Below are positions 31,427 to 43,918 of a stretch of DNA of 64,000 nucleotides, piece by piece; within the stretch, counting starts at the first letter, position 1; each line of letters begins with the position of its first letter. Source of the stretch: Saccharum officinarum (Eukaryota; Streptophyta; Magnoliopsida; Poales; Poaceae). The DNA is taken from the NCBI GenBank assembly GCA_020631735.1, contig CM036197.1:44129880-44193879 (forward strand). The letters run 5' to 3'. A program made the position numbers and the translations under genes. The notes under the pieces were generated by a model. The model ran no database searches and was not told the DNA's origin. It saw only the letters and a list, made by a program, of their open reading frames with translations.

Positions 31427-32292
31427 ATGTATCTGCAGTACTACATCAACGAGAAGGGGGACAAGGTTTACACCACCAAGGTTGTATGAGCTTATGCTTA
31501 ATGTTCACTGAATAGCTGATGATTTTGGGGGTGTTAGCCAGTACTAATTTGTGTTATCTTTCTTCTTGCTTTGCAGAAGGAGTCGCCTCTTGGGGTGCCG
31601 ACGCAGTCTGCTCACCCGGGTACGCCTCCTTTGTTCACTGGAGTTACTCCTTTGTTACTGTTGTTATGTTACTTACCGATCAACGCGTAATAGTTGGGTA
31701 GCTTTCTTTTGTTGGGTTGAAGGATGCAGTCATGGCTGTCTAATTGGAGCCCCACCTGATTTGTGTCATTTATCTGATCGTTGTATCTTCAATTTAGTAT
31801 TTTAAGCAGATAAATGAGGATCTGAGTAAAAGAGTAATGGTACCTATCAAAACTGCAGATAATATTTTTTTTTCTTTTCCGTTGACAATTCCCTTTGCTT
31901 TTATATGATAAATGACATTGCCTGACTCGTGTATGATTTAGAATTCTGACCAGTCATGAATGGACTTAACATGAGCACTGTTTGCCAGATTAAAGCTTCA
32001 CTCTGTTGTATTATTGGACTAAATGTGAACGCTTGTATTGTCGATGTATACGACCAAACAAAGATGTAGCCTGCAGAATTGAGACGTGGAATTTGTTCTT
32101 TTTTCATGGTTGCATTTTTCAGTTTGGATTGTTCAATAACTCGAGTGCCCTTTCTCTGAACATGAATTACTGAAATGTTTTCCTTGTGCTGCAGCTCGCT
32201 TCTCACCAGATGACAAGTACTCTCGCCAGCGGTTCCTGTTGAAGAAGAGATTTGGACTTCTGCCAACCCAGAAGCCAGCACCGAAGTACTGA
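31427..32292 (+). CDS. NOP10: NOP10, H/ACA ribonucleoprotein subunit 3
   Basis: Three coding exons, 31427-31480, 31577-31619 and 32195-32292, joined by GT-AG introns, give a 64-residue protein. It starts [18 protein letters not shown] and contains the conserved [14 protein letters not shown] segment followed by the basic [10 protein letters not shown] tail. NOP10 is a small core protein of H/ACA ribonucleoproteins, with dyskerin/NAP57, NHP2 and GAR1. These direct pseudouridylation of rRNA and snRNA in the nucleolus and Cajal bodies. Length and sequence match the family throughout. A further intron probably interrupts the 5' untranslated region (donor near 30945, AAG/GTGAGC; acceptor ending at 31400, ATCAG). 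Intact and probably functional. Confidence 0.93.
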
Positions 32293-32999
32293 AGCCTCAA
32301 GCCCTCAACTGTCCAACCACGGATGTTCAGGAGAAAATCATCTGTAACTCTGCTTGTTGGTTGGAATGTACTGTAGAGTAGCTATCTGAGAAGAAGTTAA
32401 ACACTGCTATGCACTACTATGATATTTCAGGCTTCCAGCAGCACATTCAGACACAATATGTAATGCTATGTGATGGCAGATGGTGCTTCCTACGTTGCAT
32501 CGGTGTGTCCGTCTGATCGTGCAGTCTTCCTCTTTCGGTCTGAACTGCTGACATACTTAGCAACGACAGAGTATGGTGGAGTCTAGACTGTTGGTGAATT
32601 CGGTCTCGACTCTCGAATGGGCATACTACTGTCATTAAGCAGCTAGCAGGGAGTTGAAACTGAGATGGGCATGCTGATAATCAGCAAATGTTCGCTTGCT
32701 GGATAAGAAATAAACCAGCAAACCTAGCTGGATAAGAAATTAACACTGCTGTTATAAGTACAATCAACAGCAATAGAGAACATTATTCAGCCAATCTTGT
32801 TTCAGTTTTTTGAAACCGACTGATGACCAACACAATACCACGAGGTGTATTTTGTACACTACTGTCGATTTGCTATTGAACATTCAAGTAGTAGCATGTA
32901 CATGCTCCATACAAACAGCCCCGAAACTGTGAAAAACAAAATGCCTCGCGCCGTGATCCGTGGAGCGACGATGCAAGCGTCCTGTGTCTCATGACTCGA
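32293..32999. other. 3' flank of NOP10 and of the reductase pseudogene
   Basis: About 700 bp holding the NOP10 3' untranslated region at its start. No ORF or structured RNA recognised. Confidence 0.5.
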
Positions 33000-34489
33000 T
33001 CAGTTGGACAGAATACCCAAGGCTTTGCCGTACTCGATGCCATTGCCGTAGATCTCATCCAGGGTGTTGTGCTTGAACTGGAACCCTTCCCTCACCAGCT
33101 TCGCCGACAAAATGCGGGCCCTCGGCTTCTCCAGGAGCTGATCCTGATCGTAGGTGCTGAAACGCAGGAGCATACATACTGTGTCACCTCACTCGCTCGC
33201 CGTGACCAACTGATCATTGCGTTGCAGCACTAGTTAGCTAGCTCTGGGCCGGTGCGAGATATATATCCTTACTGCAGATTCCGTTTCACATCGTACTGCG
33301 GGTATTTCTGTGTCAGGAAACGCGCGAGGTCGACGACGGTCGTGCTGTGGCTGCAGCAGTTGTACCTGCCGGCGCCGGCGGCCTCCTCGGCGACGAACAG
33401 CTCGGCGCGGCAGAGGTCGTCGATGTGGACCAGCGGCACCGATCCGGAGACCTGCTCGAGTACTTTGAGCACGCCGAGCGATGCCTTGTCGCCTGAAATC
33501 AATCACGCGAGCCAAACTGACAGCTCGTGAGACATGCATGGAACAAAAGAACACGTTCTTCAATTCACCGCATGCGTGCATGGCGTCTTCGCGGATATCG
33601 ATCTAATCAGTGGTCACCGGATAGAAGGGAGAGGCAGTGCAGGATGCTGGTGCGCCGAACGGTGATGATGGGGCAGACGGTGACGAGGCTGACGCCGTGC
33701 TCCTCCGCGCGCGAACCTGAACGCTGCCTTCTCCGCGAGTACCTTGGACGCGCTGTTGGCTCTGAGGTACTCGACGTCGGACCAGCCAGGACTCGTTGTC
33801 CAGGACATGCCCGTCGTCGCCGCCTCGCAGATCCGGCCTGATGTACACCGCGGCCGCCGACGAGGTGAGGACCACGCGCCGCACCGTGCCGGCCTTCACG
33901 CACGACCTCACCACGTTCAGCGTCCCCGGATGGCAGGCTCGATCAGCTCTTTCTGGAATATAATCGCCAAGAAACACTCAGATCAGAGGAGCTGCGTGTG
34001 CGGTCCATCCATCACAAAGTGAATGTAGCGACGGTAAAGAGTTGGCTACGGCACCTCTGGATCCTCCCCTGAGGCGAGGTTGATCGGAGCGGCGACGAGG
34101 AAGGCGTAGTCGCAGCCGGCAACGGCCTCGTCGAAGCTGCCGCCTTCGTCGAGGTCGGCGCGGAGGACTTCCAGGGGACCAAGCGCCTGCAAGTCCTTGA
34201 GGTGGGAGTTCTTCGCCGTGTCATCTACGTTACACAAGGCATGATGAACAATTAAAATCTGCCCTCTCGAATCGAATTCGGTCTGCTACTTTAGTGAGAT
34301 ATATCGTCGAAGGAAGTGCATGCAGCAGACGACAGACATAATAATGAATCAGACCGGGGTTCCTGACCGTCGTCTTCACGGCGTAGCCCTTCTCCAGCAG
34401 CATCTTGATGAGCGCCGAGGCGACGTACCATACCCACCGCCCCCGGTCACGCACGCCGTCTTCTTGCTCTCCACTAGGGACGACGACAT
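33000..34489 (-). pseudogene. Anthocyanidin reductase-like (extended SDR) pseudogene
   Basis: Five exon-like blocks on the minus strand (34489-34355, 34224-34055, 33952-33618, 33492-33273, 33156-33000), most with GT/AG borders, resemble the NADPH-dependent DFR/ANR reductases of flavonoid metabolism. Matching features are the N-terminal VTGGGG nucleotide-binding start, [63 protein letters not shown] and a C-terminal LDEIYGNGIEYGKALG. Exon 1 has a 5-bp insertion right after the glycine motif. Exon 3 has a lost G near its start, a 4-bp insertion after DNESW, an extra base after FRFAR and at least one later shift. The mix of indels in two exons with clean exon 4-5 frames points to a genuine pseudogene. 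Whether the ancestor was ANR or a related reductase is uncertain. Confidence 0.8.
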
Positions 34490-35072
34490 CGCCAGCGTCG
34501 ACGATGGTGCTAGCTGGTGACTTTGAGCACGCTGTTTTTTTTTTTTTGGTCACAAGATAGCTAGGTAGGCGAGTAGACGATGAAACTGAGCGCTCAGTAA
34601 CACGACTAGTGAGGTTTGGCACGTTCCGTCGGCCAAAATTGACCGAGCTTCTGGACGTGCTGCACGTCATCAACATGGTAAATATCTGCTTTCGGTTTCC
34701 TTTCCTTTTTCCGAACCAACAAACATATGATTACGATGATTCCAGTGCAGTGGCCGTATGCTGCATACACCAGATAATCATCACGGAAGCTAACAAAGCA
34801 ATATCCACGTATGTGTACCTAATCAATCCATGTAGATTGACGTGGACTTAACAAAGCAAGCTAGAAATACTAATCACGGAAGTAGAAATCCAACCCCTTT
34901 GGGCAAGCTTTGTCTTGCCAAGTTGCCAGCCCCGGAGATCCATTTTAGCTTGCTTGCCTTAGCAAAGAATAGCTCTCACGCACATGCCCTGAGATAACTG
35001 GCTGGGAACATCATCTGAGCAATTATTACAAGAGTCAAAATTTTGCCCATTTGGCTAGATGAATTGCAAAGC
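34490..35072. other. Intergenic, between reductase pseudogene and SDA1
   Basis: Contains the upstream region of the reductase pseudogene (a 14-base T-run near 34531) and, next to 35073, the SDA1 3' untranslated region. No other gene seen. Confidence 0.5.
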
Positions 35073-38000
35073 TCATTTCCACGCCTTGCGGCCCCTGAAC
35101 TGATTCCCGGAGCGTTTGCGCTGCTGCTTCTTCTCCTGCCGGGAACGTGCTGCCTTGGCTCTAGTCGCAGCCAGAGGCATCCTCTTCTTGTGCTGCTTCT
35201 GCTTATTGCTCAGGCCACCGGTCTGCAGGACATTATGAATCATACAATCAGAACGAGGTCACACAAGAAACAATTCCGCGGATGGCAAAGGATGCACTCG
35301 CCAGAACAGTACAAATTAAAGAAGGCATGTTTTCACCACAGACTTTGACAGCCTGCAAGTTTACCTTTTTCTGTTTCACAGCCGTTCTCGCCATGTACGG
35401 ACCTCTATCCTCTCTCCCAGCTTTCACTAACGCTAACCTTTCTTCCTTCGACATCTTTCTCCTGACGTGAGCCTGCAGTCAATTTATTAGTGTCTAGCGT
35501 ATGCATGTGTCACTGTGTGAGTGAGTGCACAACAAAGGGTGAGGGAGAGCACCTCAAGCTCAAGTGGATCAATACGCTTCCTACTAAGCTGATCAGAAGA
35601 TGGCATCTTAAAGGTTACAGATCTTGTGTCACCACCCTTGATTAGTCCATGTTGAGCCAAAGCCAGCTTTGCCTCTTTCTTTGCCTGAAACACAAATATA
35701 TTCGGTTAAGACATCCATGATCCATCTAAGAACAGAATGTGAGCAAATTTATTTTAGCAAACGTAGCTTTTCCCTTACCACGGGCATGCCCAACTTCACA
35801 GTTAACAGAACTTGGATGAGCTAATCAGGCAAAATGAAATACTAAAGATCTATTACCCATCCAAAATTCACATACCTTGAGTTTTTTGATGTGTTTAAAA
35901 TCTTCATCTGATAGAATTTTACCAGTTTCATCAGATGAAACTTCAGCCTTCTTGGCAGTTGCTAACCTCTTCAGAGCTCGAAGGCTTGCATCAGCAGCAT
36001 TTAGCTCTCCAATATAATCACTTAACTTCCTCTTCTGCACTTTAGAGACACTGCCTTTTGACTTGTCTTCCTCATCGCTGTCTTCATCCTGGTCTGAAGC
36101 TTCATCCTCTGAACCATTTATGCTTTCTTTCAGTTCATCATCATCATATTCGTCTTCGTCAACATCAGATATATCAGTATCAGCATCCATATCAGAGTCA
36201 TCATCCAGTTCATCGCTATCATTGTTGGAGTCATCTTGACCTGTACCATCTTCATCATCAGATGCTTCATCTTCCTCTTTGGTATCTCCATCAGCACCAT
36301 GTTTGTTTGCAACAGATAAACCCTCCATATTTTCTTCTGTTCCAGGAGGGGCAGATGCCAAGTCCATCTCATCATCGGAATCAAAAGCATCGGACTCATT
36401 GTCCGAGCCTTCCCCTTCTGAAGAAATATTTTCATCTAGCAACTCAGCACCAGGCACGTTGCTAGCAACAGTGACTTCTCCAAATGCTTTGGGCCGAGCC
36501 TTTGGATCCACAGGACGGCCACGATCTTTCTTGACTAACAATGAAGGGCAGATCTGAACTTCAATTAACGGAGGTTTAGCGACAGGGAATTCCAACATAC
36601 AGAAAAAACATTGGAAAATTTGCAAGAAAAGATCTGACCTCTCTGAACAATGTGATCAGCGAACGAGCAGCAATGGAAACAGCTTTCTCATGGGACTTTT
36701 TGTATAAAACGAGGTCTTGGAGCAGATCCTCATTCATCATCTGCAGGTTTATCGTATGAGTGGATGAAGTATAAAGATAGGTGCAACAAGGAAACTGTAC
36801 ATCTCACCATATATTCTAGAATGCACAGGAATCTCAGATTTAGATGCAGTGTTTGGCATCAGCAAGAGCACCAATACAAAAATTCCACCACAATAGCAAT
36901 AATGGCAGATAACGACAAACTAAAACCGTTTACAACTCTATTCCTATTCAGCTATTTACATGCTCAAAAATTTTAGCAGCACAATATTGCAACCTTTTCA
37001 GTCTATCAGTACTTAATACAGAAAAGAAAAATTAGTGAAAACATGGCCATTATGCCCTCTGCTTACTTCATATATGAAACACAACTAACAAAAGCACTAG
37101 ATTTCAGCTCCAGTGCCTAGGGGTATCTGTCTAGTACCATTGCAGACAAGAGTATTGTTTAAGGCATACAAAAGATCAAGGTACCTACCAAAGGCATTCT
37201 CATGCAGATCTCTCTCACAACATTTAAGCCAACAGCAATAGCCTAAAAGAAGTAAAGTCAGATATATGCTTATGTAATCCTGTTAGTTGGAAGAACACAT
37301 AATCTGTATGCTGAAAAAAGGGTTGCACACCTCTGGGCGAGAACGGTCATGCACAAACTGATTTACTATCTGCTTGAACAGTGGTTCAACAGCATCTGGA
37401 GGTACCTAACATTTACACATATTTTTTGTATTCAGAAAAAAAAAGTAATGTAAGTGGAACCATTAGTTGCAAAGGAATGAACTTTGGAAGACGTCCAACC
37501 ATATCATGGCAAGCCTGAACTGCTGCAGCGAGTAGAGTCGTCACATCTCGTTGATGAGGCTGCACACAGATGTATAAAAAATTATACCTGAGTTAGTGTT
37601 ACCAAACTAGTTGGTGTTTCAAAGGCTGACACAAACAAAAATACCATGTTAAATAACATACTTGAACGTATCTTTGAAGATATGGGTAGAAGTTCAACAA
37701 AACCAAGTGATGCAGCCCAATAGTCCTCGCAATTACTTTTAGCATCATCATCCTTACCTGCAGTGCAAAAGATTTTCTTGATTCTTACTGAAGAGAAAGT
37801 CAAAGAAGGCATTATCAACGTTATGAGTTGAATGTAGAAAAAATGAGTATAACCTCAAATCGCTCATTGCATTTCTGCAACCGAGAGAAAAGCTTCTCAG
37901 CAAAACCCTGCCATCCATAAAAATAGAAAACATTTCAGCATAATAGAGGAGTTTCATAGATAATAAGTGGATGTGTCATTCCATAGATATTAGAGGCACT

Positions 38001-39988
38001 ATCTCACCTGGGCATCCTTTAAATATGTCAGGGGTGAATAGAAACTGGAACCAGTCTCCTCAACAGATTTCCGCTGTTGCCTTTTCATGCTACGAATGAC
38101 ACGCTGTAATTTAGCTTTCTTCTTTTTCTTACTAGCAGCTGTACCCTTGTGATTTGCCTGAGAATTCATATACCAACAAAAATACAAAATGCATCAGAGG
38201 GAATAAAGCAAAGCAAATCAAGGATATCTAAAAAATGTCAGTTGATGCACAATTAAACAGTTAAAGCACCTTATAAACATCCTGTTTACTAAGAAGAATT
38301 TGTGGGTTTTGATCTGCTTCATCTTCACTGCTTGATGCATCGCTGTCATCCTCTTGTGGAGCATTTTCATATCCAAGAAGGAATGAAATAGCAGCTATCA
38401 TAATCCTGCACGTAATGACAATCATTTTAGGTTGGGAGCAGCCAATAGAATTTTTTTTAGAAAAAAAAAAGTTCTGGCAGCATGTACCTAGAGGAAGGGT
38501 GGAAACAAGCATGGCATATTGCATTTGTTGTGCGTTCATCAAACCATACCCTCCGACGGTGAAGATCGCACAGGATAGTAAATGCTCTCTTTGCTCGTGA
38601 CTCTTCTTCAGCCTGAGAAGCAGGTGTATAAAATGAGCTAGGGGGGAAACAAATCTGTATATGTGTTTCAATATAGTAAAAGCTGATAGTACTGATTAAT
38701 GCATTCACAAGATGTCGCAAACCTGCAAGAATTTAAAAAGGATGTTTTGCAGTTTACGATTCGTCGGTTCATTCTTGTGCTTCTGGTTCATCCTCCTGAT
38801 ACTGTGTACAATATGCGAAAATGCTAGCTTTTTTACAGCTCGGTCTCCAATAACTTGAAGCTCCATGAATAACTCCATTGTGTCCTCAAGATCAACAATC
38901 TGATTTTTTTTTTCAAAACAAAAGAGGGGGATGGCAGAAGTGATCAGATTTCAATGGCACAAACGATGTGTCAAATAAATCAGTTACTTGTGCAAAGCAT
39001 AAGTGAATTATTTACACCTAGTTAATAACCCATACCCAAAAAACCTAGTTTGAGATATCCATATTCCCACTGCTTACTTGAAAGAGGGTACTCATTGTAA
39101 TACAAAATCTAGAAAAACTTACCTAGCACTCTATCTAAATGTAGTGAAGCCCACATCATTTGAACAAAATCAGTGATGTACTGGTGTTGGACCTTACTGA
39201 CAAGAGATCATAACTATTGGTGTTGGACCTTACTGACGAGAGATCATAATAAATTATGACACGTTTCTGTTAAGAACATAAGAAATACTAGAGTAGAACA
39301 TGAGTGTGTTGTTTTGTAACATCATCAGGAACTCATCCTCGGTGTAAAGCGATTTCTTTATCTGTTGGCATCCTTCCACTAAAGCGAAGCACCCTTCCAC
39401 TAAGCGAACTAAAGGATATCTATTCTAAACTCCACAAAAACTTAACCATTTTGCATTTGCAATACTAAACTTAATTTAAACGACAAAATGCCTATCCGTT
39501 GTCAAAACAAACATAACTCACGCATCCCAGAGTTTGATTGAAAAACTAGTTCCAACAGTAGCACCAAAATTATTTACCTTCCGATTCACCAGCAGTATAA
39601 GCGCCTGCACGAGGTGAGCCCGGAGCCCCGGCGGCAGCCCGCGCGCGTTGGTGTCGAGCAAACCCCCAATCTGGTCGGGCAAATCAGCGAGGTCATCCGG
39701 GTAGAAAGGCGCGACGTGGGCGAGGAACAGGGCGAGGTCCCCGAGCTCCTTGGCCACCTCCCCGCCACCTCCCGAGGACGAGGTTGTGGCCAGCGCCGCC
39801 TGCTGCTGGAAGAGGAACACCGAGGACTCGAAGTGGCGGTGGAGCTGGCGGAGCTCCTCCTCGTAGCCCTCCGGGTCGCGCTTCATCTTCGCCTGCAGCA
39901 CGGGGAGGTTATGCGGCTGGCCAGCCCCGCCTGACGCGGAAGCGGTGGCCGCCTCCGGCGTGAACGCCGGCGCGTGCTTGCGCGGCAT
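35073..39988 (-). CDS. SDA1: SDA1 homolog, 60S ribosome biogenesis and export factor
   Basis: Fifteen exons with consistent GT-AG borders: 39988-39578, 38899-38723, 38612-38488, 38405-38270, 38157-38008, 37907-37854, 37757-37662, 37559-37500, 37405-37331, 37242-37189, 36740-36639, 36553-35876, 35684-35553, 35472-35365, 35222-35073. The total is 2508 nt, an uninterrupted 835-residue protein. The N-terminus has the family's NLPVLQAKMKRDPEGYEEE start and the NUC130-type domain (about 30-140). The middle holds MMMLKVIARTIGLHHLVLLNFYP blocks. Exon 12 adds a very acidic Asp/Glu/Ser stretch (about 515-650). The C-terminus is basic (KKQQRKRSGNQFRGRKAWK), as expected for nuclear import and pre-ribosome binding. 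SDA1 acts in nuclear pre-60S maturation and export and, in yeast, in actin and G1 control. It appears fully intact. Confidence 0.95.
39182..39250. repeat. Two-copy 36-bp tandem repeat in SDA1 intron 1
   Basis: tggtgttggaccttactgac occurs at 39182 and 39218, with aagagatcataa or gagagatcataa after it. Confidence 0.85.
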
Positions 39989-40283
39989 CGGCGCTGGAAA
40001 AAAAACGTCCTTGGTCTGCGCCGCCGCTGGTGTGGTAAAACCCTAGGCGCGGCAGCAGAATCAGGGGCGGAGCGACGTTGGCAATGGCATGCGGCCGCAC
40101 CGCATTGCTCCACCGTTTTTTGCACCCCCTAGGCCCACACAGAGGCCCAGCTGACCAGCCCACCGCACTACGAACCAGGGAAACGGAAAATCGACGCCAC
40201 ACGCCGAGGATGGCAACGGCCAACGGCTACCCACACAGTCCGAAACTGATGGATTTTTACTCCAAAATCCAGACAGATTTTTC
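39989..40283. other. SDA1 promoter region
   Basis: About 300 bp between the SDA1 start codon and the hAT insertion. It is GC-rich near the gene with no clear TATA box, as is common for ribosome-biogenesis genes. Confidence 0.4.
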
Positions 40284-40772
40284 TAAGGATGCCAACGGGT
40301 CGGGTTCGGATCGGGTCGGATCGGGTGGATTCTTCGTGCATCTAAAACTGAAACCCGAAGTCGAAACCTGAACCCGAATCGAACACCGATTCGGGTGAAA
40401 ATCCATCACCAAAACCAAACCCGCGGATACCCGAAACCCGAATGGATACCCGAAACCCGCGGATAAATATACACATATTCACATGTATAAATAAGAGGCA
40501 ACAAATAATAAATATTTTCATGAGTCAATTTTAAATAGATTTAATAATCTAAGTAAACAAGTTATTATTAGCATATTATAAAACATGAGTTTTAATTCCA
40601 AATGATTTATTTCGGATATCCACGGGTGAAAAATCAAACCTAAAACCGAACCCGATACCAAATTCGAAACCGAACCCAAAAAACCGTGGGTGAGAAATCA
40701 TCCCCAAACCCGAACCCGCAGGACCCGAAACCCGCGGATATCCGCCGCGAACCCAATCTGCTACCATCCTTA
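40284..40772. mobile_element. Non-autonomous hAT (Ac/Ds-like) element, 489 bp
   Basis: The ends are TAAGGATGCC at 40284 and, inverted, GGTAGCATCCTTA-like at 40772, resembling the Ac/Ds TAGGGATG terminus. The eight bases GATTTTTC flank it on both sides (40276-40283 and 40773-40780), a perfect hAT-type target duplication. Subterminal regions are packed with short cgggt/acccg repeats (gggtcgggt, cccgaaaccc), the probable transposase-binding sites. No ORF, so it depends on a transposase elsewhere. Confidence 0.9.
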
Positions 40773-42161
40773 GATTTTTCCCCCATTGGTCATTACTAGC
40801 AAAACATGCTCGTGCGTTGCAACGGAAGAAAAAACTATCACATATTTTCATGAGCCTGTGCATTGCAACAGAAGAAAAAAGAATTATCAAGAGTTTGACC
40901 TATTCGCTTCAGCTCGTTGTGCTTTAGCGACCGCGACATCTTAATTTGTTAGGTGATACTTCTGATGTTGTGAGTGATTGTAGCAATTACAAACGAATGG
41001 CCCTGCTAAAGGAAACAAGAACGACAATGTTATTTATTTATTTATTATCCATTCTATAGAATTTGAAAGCTATATTTTATTTTATCATGATCATTGTATC
41101 CATAATATAAGTTACTATTTAATAATATGTAAATATTCTATTAATTAGTATTTTCTCATAAATGTAACATATAACTTTAGGTTCATACTATCCATGTGTC
41201 GGTAGAGTTAGATATGCAACGGGCGGCGCGAGCGGAGCAGCAACGGTGGCGCAAGCGAGCGGTGCGGGCAATAGCAGGCGCGGCGAGCGGCGCAGGTTCC
41301 TCCTCCCACGACGGCCCTCTCTCCTTTCGGCGGCGCAACGACGCTCTCTCCTTTTGGTGGCATGGTGAACCCAGGAGGCCGACCATCGCTCCCTCCTCTC
41401 TCCCTCTGGTTGATCTGGCGCGCCCTCTCTCCTCTCTACTTCAAGCTCCGTGCGGCGAGCAGATCCGAGCATGCGACCAGATCTGTGCCCGTTGAGCGCC
41501 CTAGCGACGGATCTAGGCCGGCCGAGCTCCACGGTGCCGGATCCACGAGGACAGCGGCAGCGCACCGGGCGCGGGGCAGCGGTAGCAGTGGATTGGGCTT
41601 GGCGGGCCCGTCGATGGGCTCAGCGGGCTCGTCAACGGGCTTTTTTATTTTTTTTCTAATTTATTTACCGAGGCCTGGGAAAATCGTTTGTGCCCGCCTT
41701 GAAAAAGATTTATGTAGTAGTGACATGTCAACACTTATCGGAAGCATAAAAATATTTACTCATAAATGTATCATATAACTTTAGCTTCAGACTATCCATG
41801 TGTCGGTAGAGTTAGGTATCAAAGTCGGCAAGGATTTGGCCGTTATCGTGTCTCGGTTCCAAATGTCAACACTTATTGAGAGTTGCATTGATACACGTGG
41901 ATAACTTAGAGATTTGTACTGGTATGCATATAGCTTGAAGAAATATTTATTTTGATTAGATTGGATAGCAATCTGCTTAAGATTTTAGTTTACAATTTGA
42001 TTATTTAGGCCATTGGCTAATTCATATTACAGTAATAATTTATCTGTAGTTAAAACTATCAATTTACTAATAAAAATATTTTATTTATTAAAGGTCAAAG
42101 TTCGAAAGACCCGTAATATTGTATTTCCTAAGCATAGTTCCCTCGTTAGAAGAGAAAAGGC
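40773..42161. other. Intergenic with partial repeats, no gene
   Basis: AT-rich except for a GC-rich block at 41210-41640. A 60-bp direct repeat flanks that block (41156-41215 and 41760-41819, sharing ccatgtgtcggtagagtta), which suggests an insertion or duplication. A cgttgcaacgg-type word near 40812 resembles termini of grass DNA transposons, but no partner end was found. Confidence 0.5.
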
Positions 42162-42225
42162 AAAATAAAATAAAATAAAATAAAATAAAATAAAATAAAA
42201 TAAAATAAAATAAAATAAAATAAAA
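42162..42225. repeat. (AAAAT)n microsatellite
   Basis: About 13 perfect pentanucleotide units in 64 bp. Confidence 0.95.
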
Positions 42226-42305
42226 GGGCAATATTTTTTTGGAACAAAAAAAAGACACAGACATCACCTGTCCGTCACGAACGGGCTGCACATCCCTGAG
42301 ACCCC

Positions 42306-43900
42306 TGAAAGGATCAAGATGTCCAAAAGGAGGATGAATTGGGCTTTTCTAAAAATTAATTGCAAGAATTAAATCCTACAAGCCAAACTTCACCCCTAGT
42401 TCCTACTAGTGTTCCTTGTGATTCTACCGATAAAAGTTTTGCACCCTAAGTTCCAATCCTAGTCTAGCATGACAATTTTAGGAAAGTAAACAAGCAATGA
42501 AAGTAATGCACGAAAGTAAATGCTTGAAAGTAAGGGTTAGAAACACGGCGATGTTTTTCCGAGGTATCAGAGAGTCGCCACTCCCCACTAGTCCTCGTTG
42601 GAGCACCCGCGCAAGGGTGTAGCTCCCCCTTGATCCGCGCAAGGATCAAGTGCTCTCTACGGGTTGATTCTTCGACACTCCGTCGCGGTGAATCATCCAA
42701 AACCGCTCACAAGATGAGTTGGGTCATCCACAAGCTCTTCGGATGATCACCAAACTCCCAATCATCACCAAACCGTCTAGGTGATGGCGATCACCAAGAG
42801 TAACAAGCTAGAACTCTCACTTGACCACAACAAGTCTAATGAGAAGATGGATGCACACTTGCTACTCCCTAGTCACCAATGAGGAATCTCAAACTTTGAT
42901 TCTCAAATCACTATCCTCATTAGGGCTCTTGCACTCCCTTGCACTTCAAAGGTGTTTCTCAGCTGAACAAATGAGCAAGAGACCTCTAAAAGAGGTGAAG
43001 GGATGTATTTATACACCCCTCAGACAAATCCAACCATTACCTGCCAAATCAGCAAAACACATACTGACCAGACGCGCTGGTCGTCATGACCGGACGCGTC
43101 GGTCGAGTGTAACAGTCGAAAACTGAAAGTCAGTGCTGAGTGACCGGACGCGCCGGTCAGGGGTGACCGGACGCGTCCGATCGTACAAGAACTTTATTGG
43201 ACTTTGACCTGACGCACGACCGCGTCCGATCATAGATGACCGGACGCGTCAGGTCAGGTAAGAACCTTACTGGAACGTGACCGGACGCGTCCGATCACTT
43301 CACAGTCGCGTCCGATTAGACTGTTACCCTCTGAAACTCGTGTCAGACTGATCACCGCGTCCGGTCCTCGCAGGGACCGCGTTCGGTCAACTAGTTAACG
43401 ACGCAGTGACTGTTAGTACTGACCGGACGCGTCCGGTCGTGTCAGAAACCGCGTCCGGTCAAGGGTAAACTACTCAAACGACTTAGAAACGCGACGCAAC
43501 TTGAACCAAGTCGCTTCCAACTGAACTTTGAGCTTTACCAGAGCTACCTAGTACTAAGTTTGACAAGTGTGCACCACACCTAAACAAAAGACTCACCTAG
43601 GTCAAGCTACTCGCTCATGCCCCCCTTTATAGTACGGCCAAAGGAAAAAATAAAGATCCTAACGACTATTCCGGATGTAACCCAACACCTTGACATCTGG
43701 AACTAACCGTCCTTAATCTTGTCGTTAATCCTTTGAAAACCAAAATAATTTCCATCAAGGGACATGAATACCATAGTGCCCAAAGCAGTTATCAACTTTA
43801 TGACCTAACTTATCAAAGTTTCTGCAAAACACACGTTAGTCATGGTAATAATGCGTTGTCATCAATTGCCGAAACCAACACTGGGGCCTAGATGCTTTCA
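42306..43900 (-). repeat. 3' LTR of the large copia element
   Basis: 1595 bp, homologous to 59324-60919 at about 95 percent by eye. Contains the palindrome array at 43059-43460. Confidence 0.92.
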
Positions 43901-43901
43901 A

Positions 43902-43918
43902 TCTCCCCATTTTTGGTG
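43902..43918 (-). other. Polypurine tract of the large copia element
   Basis: On the minus strand, AAAAATGGGGAGAT directly before the 3' LTR. One T interrupts the usual purine run. Confidence 0.8.

Noticed and set aside
35248..35454. Short ORF as an independent gene
   Set aside because: It is exon 14 of SDA1 plus intron sequence.
36058..36465. ORFs opposite to the acidic exon of SDA1
   Set aside because: Shadows of the GAT/GAA-rich coding strand; His/Leu or Met-rich translations without a domain.
40800..40880. Second DNA transposon starting at the cgttgcaacgg word
   Set aside because: Only one terminus-like word plus a partial repeat; no matching inverted end or target duplication found.
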